This document shows, piece after piece, positions 50,651 to 60,615 of a stretch of DNA of 64,000 nt. Below the pieces are notes generated by a model. It had not been told where the DNA came from, did no database searches, and saw only the letters and a program-made list of their open reading frames with translations. The DNA comes from Gilliamella sp. wkB171. Lineage in GTDB: Bacteria > Pseudomonadota > Gammaproteobacteria > Enterobacterales > Orbaceae. The translations under genes and the position numbers were made by a program. The DNA lies in NCBI RefSeq assembly GCF_001693755.1, contig NZ_LYST01000053.1:1-64000 (forward strand), in the 5' to 3' direction. Position 1 is the stretch's first letter. Each line of letters starts with the position of its first letter.

Positions 50651-51628
50651 GTGGATAAAAAACAAGGTTTATTGCTAGTCAACTTAGGTACACCTAGCAA
50701 ATTAACACCAGATGCAATAAAACAATATTTAACAGAGTTTTTATTGGACAAGCATGTGGTCGATTTGCCTTATTTGTTATGGTATCCCATTTTAAAATAT
50801 CTAATATTACCCAAACGTGTTCCCTATATTATAAATCACTATAAAAAAATATGGTTCAATAACTGCTCGCCTTTACTCCACTACAGTCAATTATTATCTG
50901 ACAAATTACAACAAAAGCTGCCAGAAATTCACTGCGAGCTGGCAATGACTTATGCTCAACCCGATATGGAGTCGGCACTCAATAATCTTAAATCATGCAA
51001 TAAAATTACTGTATTACCCTTGTTCCCACAATACTCTACCACTACAACGCTTGCAGTATTGGATAAATTAAAACAGATTATTAAACGTGATAGTCATTTT
51101 AATAATATTAACTATATTCGCGATTATGCTGACAATCCATGTTATATCCACGCGCTTTATACACAAATTGAACAGGCAATTTTAAAAAATGGAAAACCGG
51201 AAGTATTACTACTTTCTTATCATGGTATTCCTGAACGTTACCGCAAAAGACGTCAAGAAGATTATATTGAGCGTTGTCAACTCACTACCGAATTATTGAT
51301 AAAAAAATGTCATCAAAGTGGTCTTGATCTATCAATTCAAATGGCTTATCAATCGAAATTTGGTAAAGGAAAATGGGTCGAACCTAACACCAGTGATATC
51401 CTACAAAATCTAGCGAATACTGGTGTCAAACATGTACAAGTAATGTGCCCTGGCTTTTCCGCTGATTGTATTGAAACCCTATACGAAATCGATGATGAAA
51501 ATCGGCAAATATTTCTACAATCTGGCGGTGAACAATTCTATTATATTCCAGCACTGAATGATTCTCGTTTACATATTGAATTAATAAAAAGTTTGGTTAA
51601 TTGTGATAAAACCTATCCTTTAACCTAA
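50651..51628 (+). CDS. hemH: Ferrochelatase
   Basis: Inserts Fe2+ into protoporphyrin IX. It is 325 residues with a GTG start and GAAGGGTG upstream. LLVNLGTPS at the start, PLFPQYSTTTT (near 120-130), LLSYHGIPERYRKR with the metal-binding histidine (near 195) and VMCPGFSADCIETLYEI with the catalytic glutamate are canonical. It is the third gene after orn and waaA. Confidence 0.96.
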   Translation: MDKKQGLLLVNLGTPSKLTPDAIKQYLTEFLLDKHVVDLPYLLWYPILKYLILPKRVPYIINHYKKIWFNNCSPLLHYSQLLSDKLQQKLPEIHCELAMTYAQPDMESALNNLKSCNKITVLPLFPQYSTTTTLAVLDKLKQIIKRDSHFNNINYIRDYADNPCYIHALYTQIEQAILKNGKPEVLLLSYHGIPERYRKRRQEDYIERCQLTTELLIKKCHQSGLDLSIQMAYQSKFGKGKWVEPNTSDILQNLANTGVKHVQVMCPGFSADCIETLYEIDDENRQIFLQSGGEQFYYIPALNDSRLHIELIKSLVNCDKTYPLT

Positions 51629-51820
51629 ATTAGTCGGCATAATGTTAAACATTAAGCATAAGCACTAAACAAAAGACTAATCACTTAAAACGCAGATATG
51701 CTTCAATTATAAATTCAAAATTGATTACAATTAATGCGAAATAATTAGTGGCTAACAATATTTGATTTAACGTGTGGTAGGATAATAAATATTAATATTA
51801 TTAGCAGTAAGGAAAAATAG

Positions 51821-53152
51821 ATGAAAATAATTATTATCGGTGCTCAAGCAGCTGGAGCAAGTGCCGCAGCAAAAGCTAAAAGAATCAATCCCGAGGCAAC
51901 TATCCGTATTTATGAAAAATCCGATATCGTATCGTTTGGTGCTTGTGGTTTACCCTACTTTATTGGTGATCACTTTAGTGATGCTAACGAAATGATATCA
52001 AGAACACCCCAACAGTTCGAAAAAGACGGTATTGACATAAAAATTCTTCATGAAGTTGTTGCAATAGATACTCTATCTAAAAAATTGAAGATAAAAGATC
52101 TGACTAATGGACACTGTTTTGAAGACACTTACGACAAATTACTTTTAGCGGTAGGTGCAAGTCCGATCATTCCACCATTTTCAAATGATAAACTCAAAAA
52201 TATTTTTACGCTTCGCGATATCTATGATGGTCAAGCAATTAAAAAAACGCTAAATGATGCTCAAGTTAATAATATTATTGTGGTTGGGGCTGGTTATATT
52301 GGACTAGAGCTTGTCGAATCACTTGTTGCATTAAACAAAAAAGTTAAGTTGATTCAATTGGATGATAGAGTATTAGTTGATGCATTCGATGCGCAAATTA
52401 CCGATATCATAGCTGAAAATATCAAGCAATATTGCGATTTACATTTGCAAGAAAAAGTACTAGGTTTTGATGGACAAGATAAAGTCACCCACGTGATAAC
52501 CGACAAAGACCAGTACCCAGCGGATATGGTTATTATTGCAACAGGTGTAAAACCCAATAGCAGCATTTATAACAATTTAGGGATTAATACCTTAAAAAAT
52601 GGTGCGATTATTACTGATGCGTTAGGCCAAACCAATATTCGTGACATCTATGCAGCAGGCGATTGTGCCGCACTTTATCACAAGGTTAGCCATGATATGG
52701 TCTATATTCCATTAGCGACCGGAGCAAATAAGCTTGGCAAAGTTGTAGGTGAAAATTTAGCCGGTGGACACTGTCAATTTCCTGGAACCTTAGGTACATC
52801 AGCATTAAAAGTGTTTGATATTGAAGCTGGCCGAACAGGTATAACTGAAAATGATGCTAAAAAAGCAGCCATTGCTTATAAAACCGTTGTAGTTAAAGAT
52901 AAAAACCATAGCAACTATGTTGCTGGACAAACCAGTATAACCGCTAAACTGATTTATCATGCCGATACTCGTATTATTTTAGGCGGACAAATTGCCGGTG
53001 GAGTTGGATCAGCGTTAAGAGTCAATGTGTTAGCAACAGCAATATGGGCAAAAATGACCATTGATGAATTAACTATGTTGGATTTTTTATATGCTCCTCC
53101 TTTTTCTAGACCATGGGATGTTTTAAATATCGCAGGATCCATCGCAAAATAG
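51821..53152 (+). CDS. CoA-disulfide reductase-like / NADH oxidase-like FAD flavoprotein
   Basis: A 443-residue pyridine nucleotide-disulfide oxidoreductase with one active cysteine. FAD binding is IIGAQAAGASAAAKA (6-20), the redox cysteine is Cys42 in SFGACGLPYF, NAD(P)H binding is VVGAGYIGLELVE (near 148-160), and the second FAD motif is IYAAGDCAAL (near 285). The GACGLPY context fits CoA-disulfide reductase (Cdr) better than water-forming NADH oxidase, but the two are hard to tell apart by eye. The next gene downstream, 190 bp away, is a cystine-type transporter, which supports a thiol/disulfide role. Confidence 0.82.
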   Translation: MKIIIIGAQAAGASAAAKAKRINPEATIRIYEKSDIVSFGACGLPYFIGDHFSDANEMISRTPQQFEKDGIDIKILHEVVAIDTLSKKLKIKDLTNGHCFEDTYDKLLLAVGASPIIPPFSNDKLKNIFTLRDIYDGQAIKKTLNDAQVNNIIVVGAGYIGLELVESLVALNKKVKLIQLDDRVLVDAFDAQITDIIAENIKQYCDLHLQEKVLGFDGQDKVTHVITDKDQYPADMVIIATGVKPNSSIYNNLGINTLKNGAIITDALGQTNIRDIYAAGDCAALYHKVSHDMVYIPLATGANKLGKVVGENLAGGHCQFPGTLGTSALKVFDIEAGRTGITENDAKKAAIAYKTVVVKDKNHSNYVAGQTSITAKLIYHADTRIILGGQIAGGVGSALRVNVLATAIWAKMTIDELTMLDFLYAPPFSRPWDVLNIAGSIAK

Positions 53153-53342
53153 CGAATACATAATCAATCATGGGTTATAGAACAAGTATGTTGCAAATTA
53201 GCGACTAATATCCAATTAAAGTTAACACAATACTGAAATATACCCATTGATAGATTAATTAAATCAGAAATTTATTTTATAACCGATCTATTAACATTTT
53301 TTATTTGATAATTAGATTTATCAGCAAAGGCGAGGTTCAACT

Positions 53343-54764
53343 ATGTCAGATGCCATTTTTCAAGGAACTTTTTTTGAAAAGTTCTTATCCATTACTCATT
53401 ACCAAACCTTAATTGGAATTGGACTTTTACTTGTCTGCTTTTTTGCTGTAATGAGGCCGTTACAAAACCGAAAAGTCAATTTTTCGATTCGTATGTTAGT
53501 CGGATTAATACTTGGCGCAGTACTTGGCTTAGGTATTCAAGCTGCTGCCGGATTTCCTGATACATCAAGTGTTTGGATGCAAGAAACAGCAACATGGTAT
53601 GGTCTTTTTGGGCGTGCATTTATTGCCTTTATCCGTATGCTAGTTATTCCCCTCATCTTTGTGTCTATCGTTAAAGTCATTATTGATTTTTCCGGAAAAG
53701 ACAATCTCCCTCAGATTGCTTTTAGAGGTATCTTTTGGTTACTCTTTACTACGGCTATCGCCTGCTTAGTGGGTATTATACTGGCTAACTTATTTTCCCT
53801 CGGTGAAATGAGTAAAGCATCGGAACTTCAAGCTCAAGCAAAACAATATACCAATATAATTGATACGTTTATCAACTTAATCCCCAGTAACATTATCGCT
53901 TCAATGGTCAAAGAAAATATTGTTGGTTTAGTCATCTTTTCTGCATTGATGGGACTTGCTGCCAATCGAATGGAAAAGAAAAATCCTAAACCAATCGAAC
54001 TATTTAAAACATTTATCGAAGCGCTATACAAAATTGTCATGTCAATTGCTATGACAGTAATAAAATACATGCCTTACGCGGTAATAGCTTTACTTGCTCG
54101 TACCATCATTTCTAATGGTATCCCAGCTATTATTCAAGTTTCCAGTTTTGTCGTTGCCATTTATGTTGCGACCTTAATTATGCTAATAGTGCATGTTGCC
54201 ATTGTATTAACGCATGGTATATCACCAATGATGTTTATCAAAAAAGCGTTGGGTACATGGCTATTAGCCTTTACCAGCCGGTCATCTGTTGGCACATTGC
54301 CTATGACAATCTCCACATTAACCGTCAGAATGGGGGTTAATACCGGTACAGCTAATTTAGTCTGCTCGCTTGGTAGTACAATGGGAATGAACGGCTGTGC
54401 TGGCTTCTTTCCGGCATTACTTGCAGTCATGGTTGCACATATGGTTGGTATTGATACTAATATTCAATTTTATATTATGTTAGTGATTGTCGTTGTGATT
54501 GGTTCAATCGGTATTGCGGGTATTCCAGGCACAGCGACCGTTGCTGCAACTGTCGTATTATCTGGAATGGGCATGGCTGAGTATTTTCCGTTGATTGGTA
54601 TGGTCCTTGCTGTTGATCCAATTATTGATATGGCCAGAACTTTAGCCAATGTGTCTGGCGCAATGACCGCTGCAATTGCCACTGATCGTGAAGTGGGTTT
54701 AATGGACTTGAACGTATATAACGATCCTAATGCGACACTTGAAAATGAATCAACAGATGCCTAA
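53343..54764 (+). CDS. L-cystine transporter TcyP-like (DAACS family symporter)
   Basis: A 473-residue dicarboxylate/amino acid:cation symporter. The closest recognisable relative is TcyP/YdjN (E. coli 463): AFTSRSSVGTLPMTISTLTVR and GMNGCAGFFPALLAVMVAHMVGID correspond to its substrate-binding HP1 and TM7 regions. About eight membrane helices and two hairpins are expected. A GCGAGG ribosome site precedes the ATG. Cystine specificity is inferred from sequence resemblance and from the CoA-disulfide-reductase-like neighbour. Confidence 0.82.
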   Translation: MSDAIFQGTFFEKFLSITHYQTLIGIGLLLVCFFAVMRPLQNRKVNFSIRMLVGLILGAVLGLGIQAAAGFPDTSSVWMQETATWYGLFGRAFIAFIRMLVIPLIFVSIVKVIIDFSGKDNLPQIAFRGIFWLLFTTAIACLVGIILANLFSLGEMSKASELQAQAKQYTNIIDTFINLIPSNIIASMVKENIVGLVIFSALMGLAANRMEKKNPKPIELFKTFIEALYKIVMSIAMTVIKYMPYAVIALLARTIISNGIPAIIQVSSFVVAIYVATLIMLIVHVAIVLTHGISPMMFIKKALGTWLLAFTSRSSVGTLPMTISTLTVRMGVNTGTANLVCSLGSTMGMNGCAGFFPALLAVMVAHMVGIDTNIQFYIMLVIVVVIGSIGIAGIPGTATVAATVVLSGMGMAEYFPLIGMVLAVDPIIDMARTLANVSGAMTAAIATDREVGLMDLNVYNDPNATLENESTDA

Positions 54765-54794
54765 TTAGCTTGCTATTATTAAATAGTAAGCTAA
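54765..54794 (+). terminator. Hairpin after the TcyP-like gene
   Basis: A stem of about 13 bp with one G-U pair (TTAGCTTGCTATT / AATAGTAAGCTAA) starts at the stop codon. The T tract is weak, so this is a probable but not certain terminator. Confidence 0.5.
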
Positions 54795-54920
54795 ATGTCA
54801 TCTGAGATAAACACAATCAATATTTTAACAAATTACACTAATGATAAAGTGGATTAGATTACAAATAATCATTTAGATTGAAAATCTACAAATTGTGTAC
54901 ATCTCAATTAATAAAGTCAA

Positions 54921-54947
54921 AATAAAAAAGGTGCGAAATGCACCTTT
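54921..54947 (-). terminator. galU terminator
   Basis: An 8-bp stem (AAAGGTGC / GCACCTTT) with a 5-nt loop about 30 bp after the galU stop. On the minus strand it runs into TTTTTTATTTTG. Strong intrinsic terminator. Confidence 0.85.
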
Positions 54948-54976
54948 CTTATAATCCATTAATGACAGTAAAAACA

Positions 54977-55891
54977 TTAAAGCGTTTTTAGCCAAGCTTT
55001 TACATCATTACCTAAACTTTTGTGACGCATTGCGTATTGTACAAAAGTTTGAACATAACCTAATTTATTACCGCAATCATGGCTACGACCTTTTATACAA
55101 TAAGCATCAACCGGATCTTCTTCTAGTAACATTGCAATAGCGTCGGTTAATTGAATTTCACCACCAGCACCTAAAGGCGTTTTAGCAAGTAATGGCCAGA
55201 TTTTTTCAGATAATACATAACGTCCGACAACTGATTGATTAGAAGGCGCAGCGTCAATAGTTGGTTTTTCAACTACACTATACATCTGAGCAGTATTGCC
55301 AGCTAATAGCGCTTCACCACGACAATCGACAATACCATAAGAAGAGACTAACTCTTTTGGCACTGGTTCAACCATGATTTGACTACGTTTTGTTTCATGA
55401 TAGTTATTAATCATTGCTGCTAAATTGTCTGTGCTAAGATCACTATCGTATTCATCAATGATTACATCCGGTAACACGACCGCAAATGGCTCATCGCCCA
55501 CTAAAGGGTAGGCGCATAATACTGCATGGCCAAGCCCTTTAGCTAAACCCTGACGAACACTGGTTATCGTCACATTTTTTGGCAAAATACCTTGCACCTC
55601 TTGGAGTAATTGACGTTTAACGCGCGCTTCTAGCATAGCTTCTAATTCAAAACTTGTATCAAAATGATTTTCGATAGAATTTTTTGATGAGTGCGTTACA
55701 AAAATAATTTCTGTGATTCCAGCTGAAATACATTCTTTAACGACATATTGAATAAGTGGTCTATCCACAACAGGCAGCATTTCTTTAGGGATGGCTTTAG
55801 TCGCAGGCAACATGCGAGTACCAAGCCCTGCAACAGGGATAACTGCTTTTTTTACTTTTCCATTCACTGATGGTTCAAAATTTAGTGTCAT
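54977..55891 (-). CDS. galU: UTP-glucose-1-phosphate uridylyltransferase
   Basis: Makes UDP-glucose for envelope polysaccharides and galactose use. It is 304 residues (E. coli 302). The nucleotide-binding [21 protein letters not shown] lies at about residues 17-37, with [20 protein letters not shown] and [13 protein letters not shown] further on. An AAGGAAATAA ribosome site precedes the ATG. Upstream is nearly 500 bp without a convincing gene. Confidence 0.97.
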   Translation of the reverse strand: MTLNFEPSVNGKVKKAVIPVAGLGTRMLPATKAIPKEMLPVVDRPLIQYVVKECISAGITEIIFVTHSSKNSIENHFDTSFELEAMLEARVKRQLLQEVQGILPKNVTITSVRQGLAKGLGHAVLCAYPLVGDEPFAVVLPDVIIDEYDSDLSTDNLAAMINNYHETKRSQIMVEPVPKELVSSYGIVDCRGEALLAGNTAQMYSVVEKPTIDAAPSNQSVVGRYVLSEKIWPLLAKTPLGAGGEIQLTDAIAMLLEEDPVDAYCIKGRSHDCGNKLGYVQTFVQYAMRHKSLGNDVKAWLKTL

Positions 55892-56387
55892 TTTATTTCC
55901 TTAAAAACAAATTAACTGACAACGCTGTTACAGCTTTAAATTACTATAACGTCGATTAACAAAGGTATTTCTGATTGGTATAAACTTTAGCATACAAGCA
56001 ATCGAAATACTCAAATAAATTATTGCTACAAAATTTGATATTAGATAAGCCACTTTGGTTTTAGATTGTAATACAAAATTAGTCAGAACGGTATTAGATA
56101 TCAATAAAACATCTAAGATTAATCTAAAAATATTACACAAAATTAGAAAAGAGTTATTTCGGCTTAAAAAGCAATAAACACCATTATCGTTTATCTTAAA
56201 TAAGAACAAATCGACATTAAATGCTAGCGAAAAAATCTAGTGGCAACAAATGGGGGAATGAGATGACCAATATAAAGTAAGAGTGCGACTGAATTTCACA
56301 AAAATTACCCAAATACGAAAGCATAATGTCAACTATTATCAGCCGATTAACGGATATCGCAATGAATTTTGTTCTCACATATAATGC
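55892..56387. other. Intergenic region of 496 bp upstream of galU
   Basis: Very AT-rich. A 93-codon minus-strand open frame (55928-56209) begins with TTG, lacks a ribosome site and encodes a hydrophobic, Ile/Asn/Phe-rich product with two possible helices. I treat it as doubtful. No tRNA, repeat or strong hairpin was seen. The galU promoter should lie here. Confidence 0.5.
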
Positions 56388-56891
56388 CTATTTATTTATT
56401 GATATCTCATTAGACTCAATTAATAAAGGGTTTTCTTTATCTTTGGCTAAAGAATCAATAGCAATATAAACAATTTGGCAATTCTGTAAAATTGCTTGTC
56501 TAACAACAAATTTTGCTTTGCGATCACGTTCTTGTTTTTGTGCTGGGCTAATATAAAGATCATCGTAACCGTCATCATACAAGGTAGCCCTATCTAATAA
56601 ACTTTGTGTACGCCAAAAAGTTTCTTTAGGATAATCACGTGTAAAAATCTGATCGGTTAGCTTGCCTTTTACACCAGCATAACTTGAAGATAAATGCTTA
56701 CTAGCACGACTTTGCGCGATATAAATTGATTGGTAACTTTTTTTATTGGAAGGAAGTAAATTTAACGAAAACTCAACGCCTTCGCGAGTTGCATATTGGC
56801 AATTATGCATAACTGAGGGTGTAGTTCGAAAATTTAATGAACCACACCCAACAAGTAAAAAAAACACGACGAAAATAATAAGACGTTTCAT
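56388..56891 (-). CDS. Predicted lipoprotein of unknown function
   Basis: A 167-residue protein with a clear lipoprotein signal (MKRLIIFVVFFLLVGCGS; lipid-modified Cys16). The mature part is mixed, with a basic stretch and two further cysteines (near residues 30 and 146) that could form a disulfide, and a region QKQERDRKAKFVVRQAILQNCQIVYI. I do not recognise the family. It lies 70 bp downstream of an entericidin-like lipoprotein gene, in the same direction. Confidence 0.7.
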   Translation of the reverse strand: MKRLIIFVVFFLLVGCGSLNFRTTPSVMHNCQYATREGVEFSLNLLPSNKKSYQSIYIAQSRASKHLSSSYAGVKGKLTDQIFTRDYPKETFWRTQSLLDRATLYDDGYDDLYISPAQKQERDRKAKFVVRQAILQNCQIVYIAIDSLAKDKENPLLIESNEISINK

Positions 56892-56960
56892 TTTTACTTA
56901 AGTATATTCACAAAATAACCATTCTCACATTTACCTTGCAAATAGACTACTTTGTCTTAT

Positions 56961-57110
56961 TTACATTTTATCGCTAACTTTTTCAGCAGTATTTGAAATA
57001 GCTTTACCGCCAGATTGCACATCTTTACCTACACCATTTACTGTATTACATCCAGTAACTAATGTTGTCATTACAAGACCGAACACAATAATTAACATTT
57101 TTTGCAACAT
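56961..57110 (-). CDS. Entericidin A/B family small lipoprotein
   Basis: A 49-residue protein read on the minus strand. It has a signal MLQKMLIIVFGLVMTTLVTG with lipidated Cys21 and a mature part CNTVNGVGKDVQSGGKAISN, close to EcnA/EcnB. An AAAGGAG ribosome site precedes the ATG. In E. coli the ecnAB pair has been described as a toxin-antidote module; here only one copy is seen, 27 bp after tyrB, so it may be co-transcribed with tyrB. Confidence 0.88.
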   Translation of the reverse strand: MLQKMLIIVFGLVMTTLVTGCNTVNGVGKDVQSGGKAISNTAEKVSDKM

Positions 57111-57137
57111 TTGATACTCCTTTCATTATTTACATTG

Positions 57138-58331
57138 TTATTTTAGTGTAGCAAATGCTTCTGCCACACGATGAATGTTATGGTGATTTAACCCAGCCAC
57201 ACACATTCTTCCGCTGCCCACCAAATAAACAGCAAAGTTATCTTTTAATTGTGTGACTTGATTTTGGGTAAATCCAGTGTAACTAAACATACCACGTTGT
57301 TTAACTAAATAATCAAAATTACGGTCTAACGATTTGTTTTTTAATAATTCAACTAAAGTTGATCGCATTGTCACAATGCGATTACGCATTGATGCCACTT
57401 CGTTGAACCATAACGCTTTAAGATCATTATTATTTAAAACATAAGACACAAGATGTGCGCCATAAGCTGCGGGACTTGAATAATTACGACGAACTGTCGC
57501 TTGAAGTTGTCCAAGCACATGACTTGCGACTTGGCTATTATCACATAAAACCGACAAACCACCAACTCGCTCACCATAAAGGGAAAATGTTTTAGAAAAA
57601 GAGTTACTGATAAGTCCACACAATCCTACTTCTGCGGCCTTTCGAAGCGCATATGCATCATCGTCAATACTTTCACCAAAACCTTGATAAGCAATATCCA
57701 TAAAGGGAATCAAATCTCGGTTTTTCAATACTGTTATAACTTTATCCCATTGATCGTGAGTTAAATCAGCACCTGTTGGGTTATGGCAGCAAGGATGCAG
57801 TAAAACAATGCTTTTAGCCGGTAATTGGTCTAAAGTTTGAAGCATAGCATCAAATTTTACGCCACAGGTTTTATCATCGAAATAAGGATATTGATTGACC
57901 TTAAAACCTGCCCCACTAAAAATGGCAATATGATTTTCCCAAGTAGGATCACTTACCCAAACCTGAGAATCTGGGAAATAGCGGTATAAGAAATCGGCAC
58001 CAATTTTTAATGCACCCGATCCACCTAGTGTTTGAATAGTTGCAATTCGCTTATCTTTATAAGCACTGTGATTTTCACCAAAAAGCAAAACTTGAATAGC
58101 TTGACAATAAGCAGGCAATCCACTCATCGGTAAATAAAGTTGCGCACCTTGATTATGCTGATAGATATAATCGCGAGCAGCTTTAATACATGATAATTGT
58201 GGGACGACACTGTTTTCATCATAATAGTAGCCAATACTTAAATTGGTCTTGTTTTCTCTATTATCATTATTAAATTCTGCGACCAAAGATAAAATTGGAT
58301 CGCCCGCATACGAATCGATTTTTTCAAACAT
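57138..58331 (-). CDS. tyrB: Aromatic-amino-acid aminotransferase
   Basis: PLP aminotransferase for the last step of tyrosine and phenylalanine synthesis. Length 397 equals E. coli TyrB, and the resemblance is high throughout: [58 protein letters not shown] with the PLP lysine near 247, and [10 protein letters not shown]. No TyrR box was recognised in the 250-bp upstream region. Confidence 0.95.
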   Translation of the reverse strand: MFEKIDSYAGDPILSLVAEFNNDNRENKTNLSIGYYYDENSVVPQLSCIKAARDYIYQHNQGAQLYLPMSGLPAYCQAIQVLLFGENHSAYKDKRIATIQTLGGSGALKIGADFLYRYFPDSQVWVSDPTWENHIAIFSGAGFKVNQYPYFDDKTCGVKFDAMLQTLDQLPAKSIVLLHPCCHNPTGADLTHDQWDKVITVLKNRDLIPFMDIAYQGFGESIDDDAYALRKAAEVGLCGLISNSFSKTFSLYGERVGGLSVLCDNSQVASHVLGQLQATVRRNYSSPAAYGAHLVSYVLNNNDLKALWFNEVASMRNRIVTMRSTLVELLKNKSLDRNFDYLVKQRGMFSYTGFTQNQVTQLKDNFAVYLVGSGRMCVAGLNHHNIHRVAEAFATLK

Positions 58332-58550
58332 ATTGACTACCTACTAACACAATCAACACTGACTAATAGTTGTAGATTATTACATCAACTTAATTGTCAA
58401 TCAATCACTAAATAAAAGTTTAACAACAAATAATTAGAGCGATATTTACTGGGTGAATAAAGGCAAAACATTCATTCTTAAACTATAAAAATAGACCAAT
58501 CTATACTAAATTAGCTCAATCTATTAGTTATAGTTTATTTATCATAAACA

Positions 58551-58570
58551 TTAGCACCTTAAGGTGCTAA
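58551..58570 (-). terminator. ridA terminator
   Basis: An 8-bp stem (TTAGCACC / GGTGCTAA) with a TTAA loop about 16 bp after the ridA stop. On the minus strand a partly T-rich stretch follows (TGTTTATG). Moderate support. Confidence 0.6.
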
Positions 58571-58585
58571 CAGAATATATCACGC

Positions 58586-58972
58586 CTATTTAACTGCAAT
58601 CACTTCAATTTCTACTTTTGCATCTTTAGGTATTTTAGCTACTTGTACGCAAGAACGAGCTGGAAATGCCGCATTGTTCTCAGTAAAAAACGACTCATAA
58701 ATAGCATTCACTGCGGCAAAATCATTCATATCAGCTAAAAATATAGTTGTCTTGACAATATTATTGATCTGATAACCCGCAGCTGTCACGATTGCTTTAA
58801 CATTAGCTAAACTTTGTTTGGTTTGTTCCTCAATAGACGTTGCCATTTGACCAGTTACAGGATCGAGTGGAATTTGCCCAGATGCAAATAACATATTACC
58901 TAAATCAACCCCTTGAACATAAGGACCAATTGCAGCAGGCGCTTTATCGGTACTAATCACTTTTTTTACCAT
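58586..58972 (-). CDS. ridA: RidA family enamine/imine deaminase
   Basis: Removes reactive 2-aminoacrylate and related enamines released by PLP enzymes. Length 128 equals E. coli RidA. The start KVISTDKAPAAIGPYVQGVD, NVKAIVTAAG, the arginine in FPARSCVQVAKIPKDAKVEIE and the C-terminal EVIAVK are canonical. It has its own promoter and terminator. Confidence 0.95.
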   Translation of the reverse strand: MVKKVISTDKAPAAIGPYVQGVDLGNMLFASGQIPLDPVTGQMATSIEEQTKQSLANVKAIVTAAGYQINNIVKTTIFLADMNDFAAVNAIYESFFTENNAAFPARSCVQVAKIPKDAKVEIEVIAVK

Positions 58973-59046
58973 GTTTGATTTTCTCCTTTTTCATCTTGTC
59001 TGGTTAATCATTCGTCTCAATACATTCATTTATTTTATCTATTGCC

Positions 59047-59075
59047 ATTTCAACAGTAACCTAATTTACTGTCAA
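59047..59075 (-). promoter_or_regulatory. ridA promoter
   Basis: Minus strand: perfect -35 TTGACA (59070-59075) and -10 TGAAAT (59047-59052) with a 17-bp spacer, about 75 bp before the ridA ATG. Confidence 0.55.
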
Positions 59076-59157
59076 GTTTGTACTAAATTATGATCGTGGG
59101 ACTTCTTATAAATTTCTGATATGATAAACATAATTTTTTTATTTATTGAGAGTAAAC

Positions 59158-60525
59158 ATGTTTGAGAATTTAACCGACCGTTTATCACAGACATTTCGCA
59201 ATATCAGTGGGCGTGGACGTCTGTCTGAAGATAATATTAAAGAAGCACTACGCGATGTGCGCATGGCACTACTAGAAGCCGATGTTGCTTTGCCTGTTGT
59301 TCGTGAGTTTATAAATCAAGTTAAACAAAAAGCTGTCGGCTTAGATGTTAGTAAAAGCTTAACACCAGGCCAAGAGTTTATCAAAATAGTCCAAGATGAA
59401 CTCACCAGTGCCATGGGCGAAGTCAATAGCTCACTGAATTTGGCAACCCAACCCCCAGCAGTCATTTTAATGGCGGGTTTACAAGGTGCAGGTAAAACGA
59501 CCAGCGTCGCAAAATTAGCGAAGTTTTTAAAAGAAAAACAGAAAAAGAAAGTACTCGTCGTTTCTGCCGATGTCTATCGTCCTGCTGCGATTAAACAATT
59601 AGAAACCTTAGCTAAAGCAATTGATGTTGAATTTTTTCCTTCCGATATTAACGAAAAACCAGTAAATATTGTTAATAAAGCAATTAGTCATGCTAAATTA
59701 CAATTCTTTGATGTACTGATTGTCGATACTGCGGGTCGTTTACATGTCGATAATGACATGATGGACGAAATCAAAGCACTACATCAAGCAATTAATCCAA
59801 TTGAAACCCTGTTTGTGGTTGACGCAATGACAGGTCAAGATGCGGCTAATACAGCTAAAGCTTTTGATGAGGCTCTGCCGTTAACCGGCGTTATTTTAAC
59901 CAAAGTCGATGGTGACGCGCGTGGTGGTGCTGCGCTATCAATTCGGCATATTACAGGTAAACCAATTAAATTCTTAGGCATGGGTGAAAAAACTGATGCT
60001 TTAGAGCCATTTTATCCTGACCGTATAGCCTCTCGAATTTTAGGCATGGGTGATGTGATTTCTCTGATTGAAGAGTTGCAAAGCAATGTCGATCGAGAAA
60101 AAGCAGAAAAAATTGCTAAAAAACTTAAAAAGGGAGACAAATTCGATTTCAACGACTTCCAAGATCAACTCAAGCAGATGCGTAATATGGGTGGAATGGG
60201 CGCCATGTTGGCTAAACTACCGGGTGTTGGTCAATTACCAGACCATATTAAAGCTCAAATGGATGATAAGATTACTATCAAAATGGAAGCCATTATTGGA
60301 TCGATGACACTAAAAGAACGAGCCAATCCTGAAATTATTAAAGGATCGCGTAAACGCCGTATTGCCAATGGTTCGGGCACGCAAGTGCAAGATGTCAACA
60401 AACTCTTGAAACAGTTTGAAGATATGCAAAAAATGATGAAGAAGATGAAAGGCGGTGGCATGATGAAAATGATGCGCCAAATGAAAGGATTAATGGGTGG
60501 AGGAATGGGCTTACCAAGACGCTAA
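59158..60525 (+). CDS. ffh: Signal recognition particle protein Ffh
   Basis: SRP54 GTPase that delivers nascent membrane proteins to FtsY. It is 455 residues (E. coli 453) from the ATG at 59158, which gives the usual MFENLTDRLSQTFRNI; a longer frame upstream has no support. The G1 GLQGAGKTT (near 102-110), DTAGRLH (near 188), TKVDGDARGGAALS and the Met-rich M domain, ending in KKMKGGGMMKMMRQMKG, are all present. Confidence 0.97.
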   Translation: MFENLTDRLSQTFRNISGRGRLSEDNIKEALRDVRMALLEADVALPVVREFINQVKQKAVGLDVSKSLTPGQEFIKIVQDELTSAMGEVNSSLNLATQPPAVILMAGLQGAGKTTSVAKLAKFLKEKQKKKVLVVSADVYRPAAIKQLETLAKAIDVEFFPSDINEKPVNIVNKAISHAKLQFFDVLIVDTAGRLHVDNDMMDEIKALHQAINPIETLFVVDAMTGQDAANTAKAFDEALPLTGVILTKVDGDARGGAALSIRHITGKPIKFLGMGEKTDALEPFYPDRIASRILGMGDVISLIEELQSNVDREKAEKIAKKLKKGDKFDFNDFQDQLKQMRNMGGMGAMLAKLPGVGQLPDHIKAQMDDKITIKMEAIIGSMTLKERANPEIIKGSRKRRIANGSGTQVQDVNKLLKQFEDMQKMMKKMKGGGMMKMMRQMKGLMGGGMGLPRR

Positions 60526-60579
60526 TGCGCAATTATTACAATATATAATTGCGTCTAATCTATTCAATTTTTCAATCTA

Positions 60580-60615
60580 AACACATCGCACCCAATATTA
60601 GTTTTGCGATGTGTT
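60580..60615 (-). terminator. rhtA terminator (overlaps the end of the gene)
   Basis: An 11-bp stem (AACACATCGCA / TGCGATGTGTT) with a 14-nt loop includes the last codons of rhtA. The minus strand continues TTTAGATTG. A second AT-rich stem (60528-60553) just after ffh may end the ffh transcript. Confidence 0.55.

Noticed and set aside
55928-56209. 93-codon hydrophobic minus-strand open frame before galU
   Set aside because: TTG start without a ribosome site, AT-driven composition and no recognised family; kept only as a note on the intergenic region.
58332-58585. TyrR boxes upstream of tyrB
   Set aside because: No TGTAAA-N6-TTTACA-like element was found by eye.
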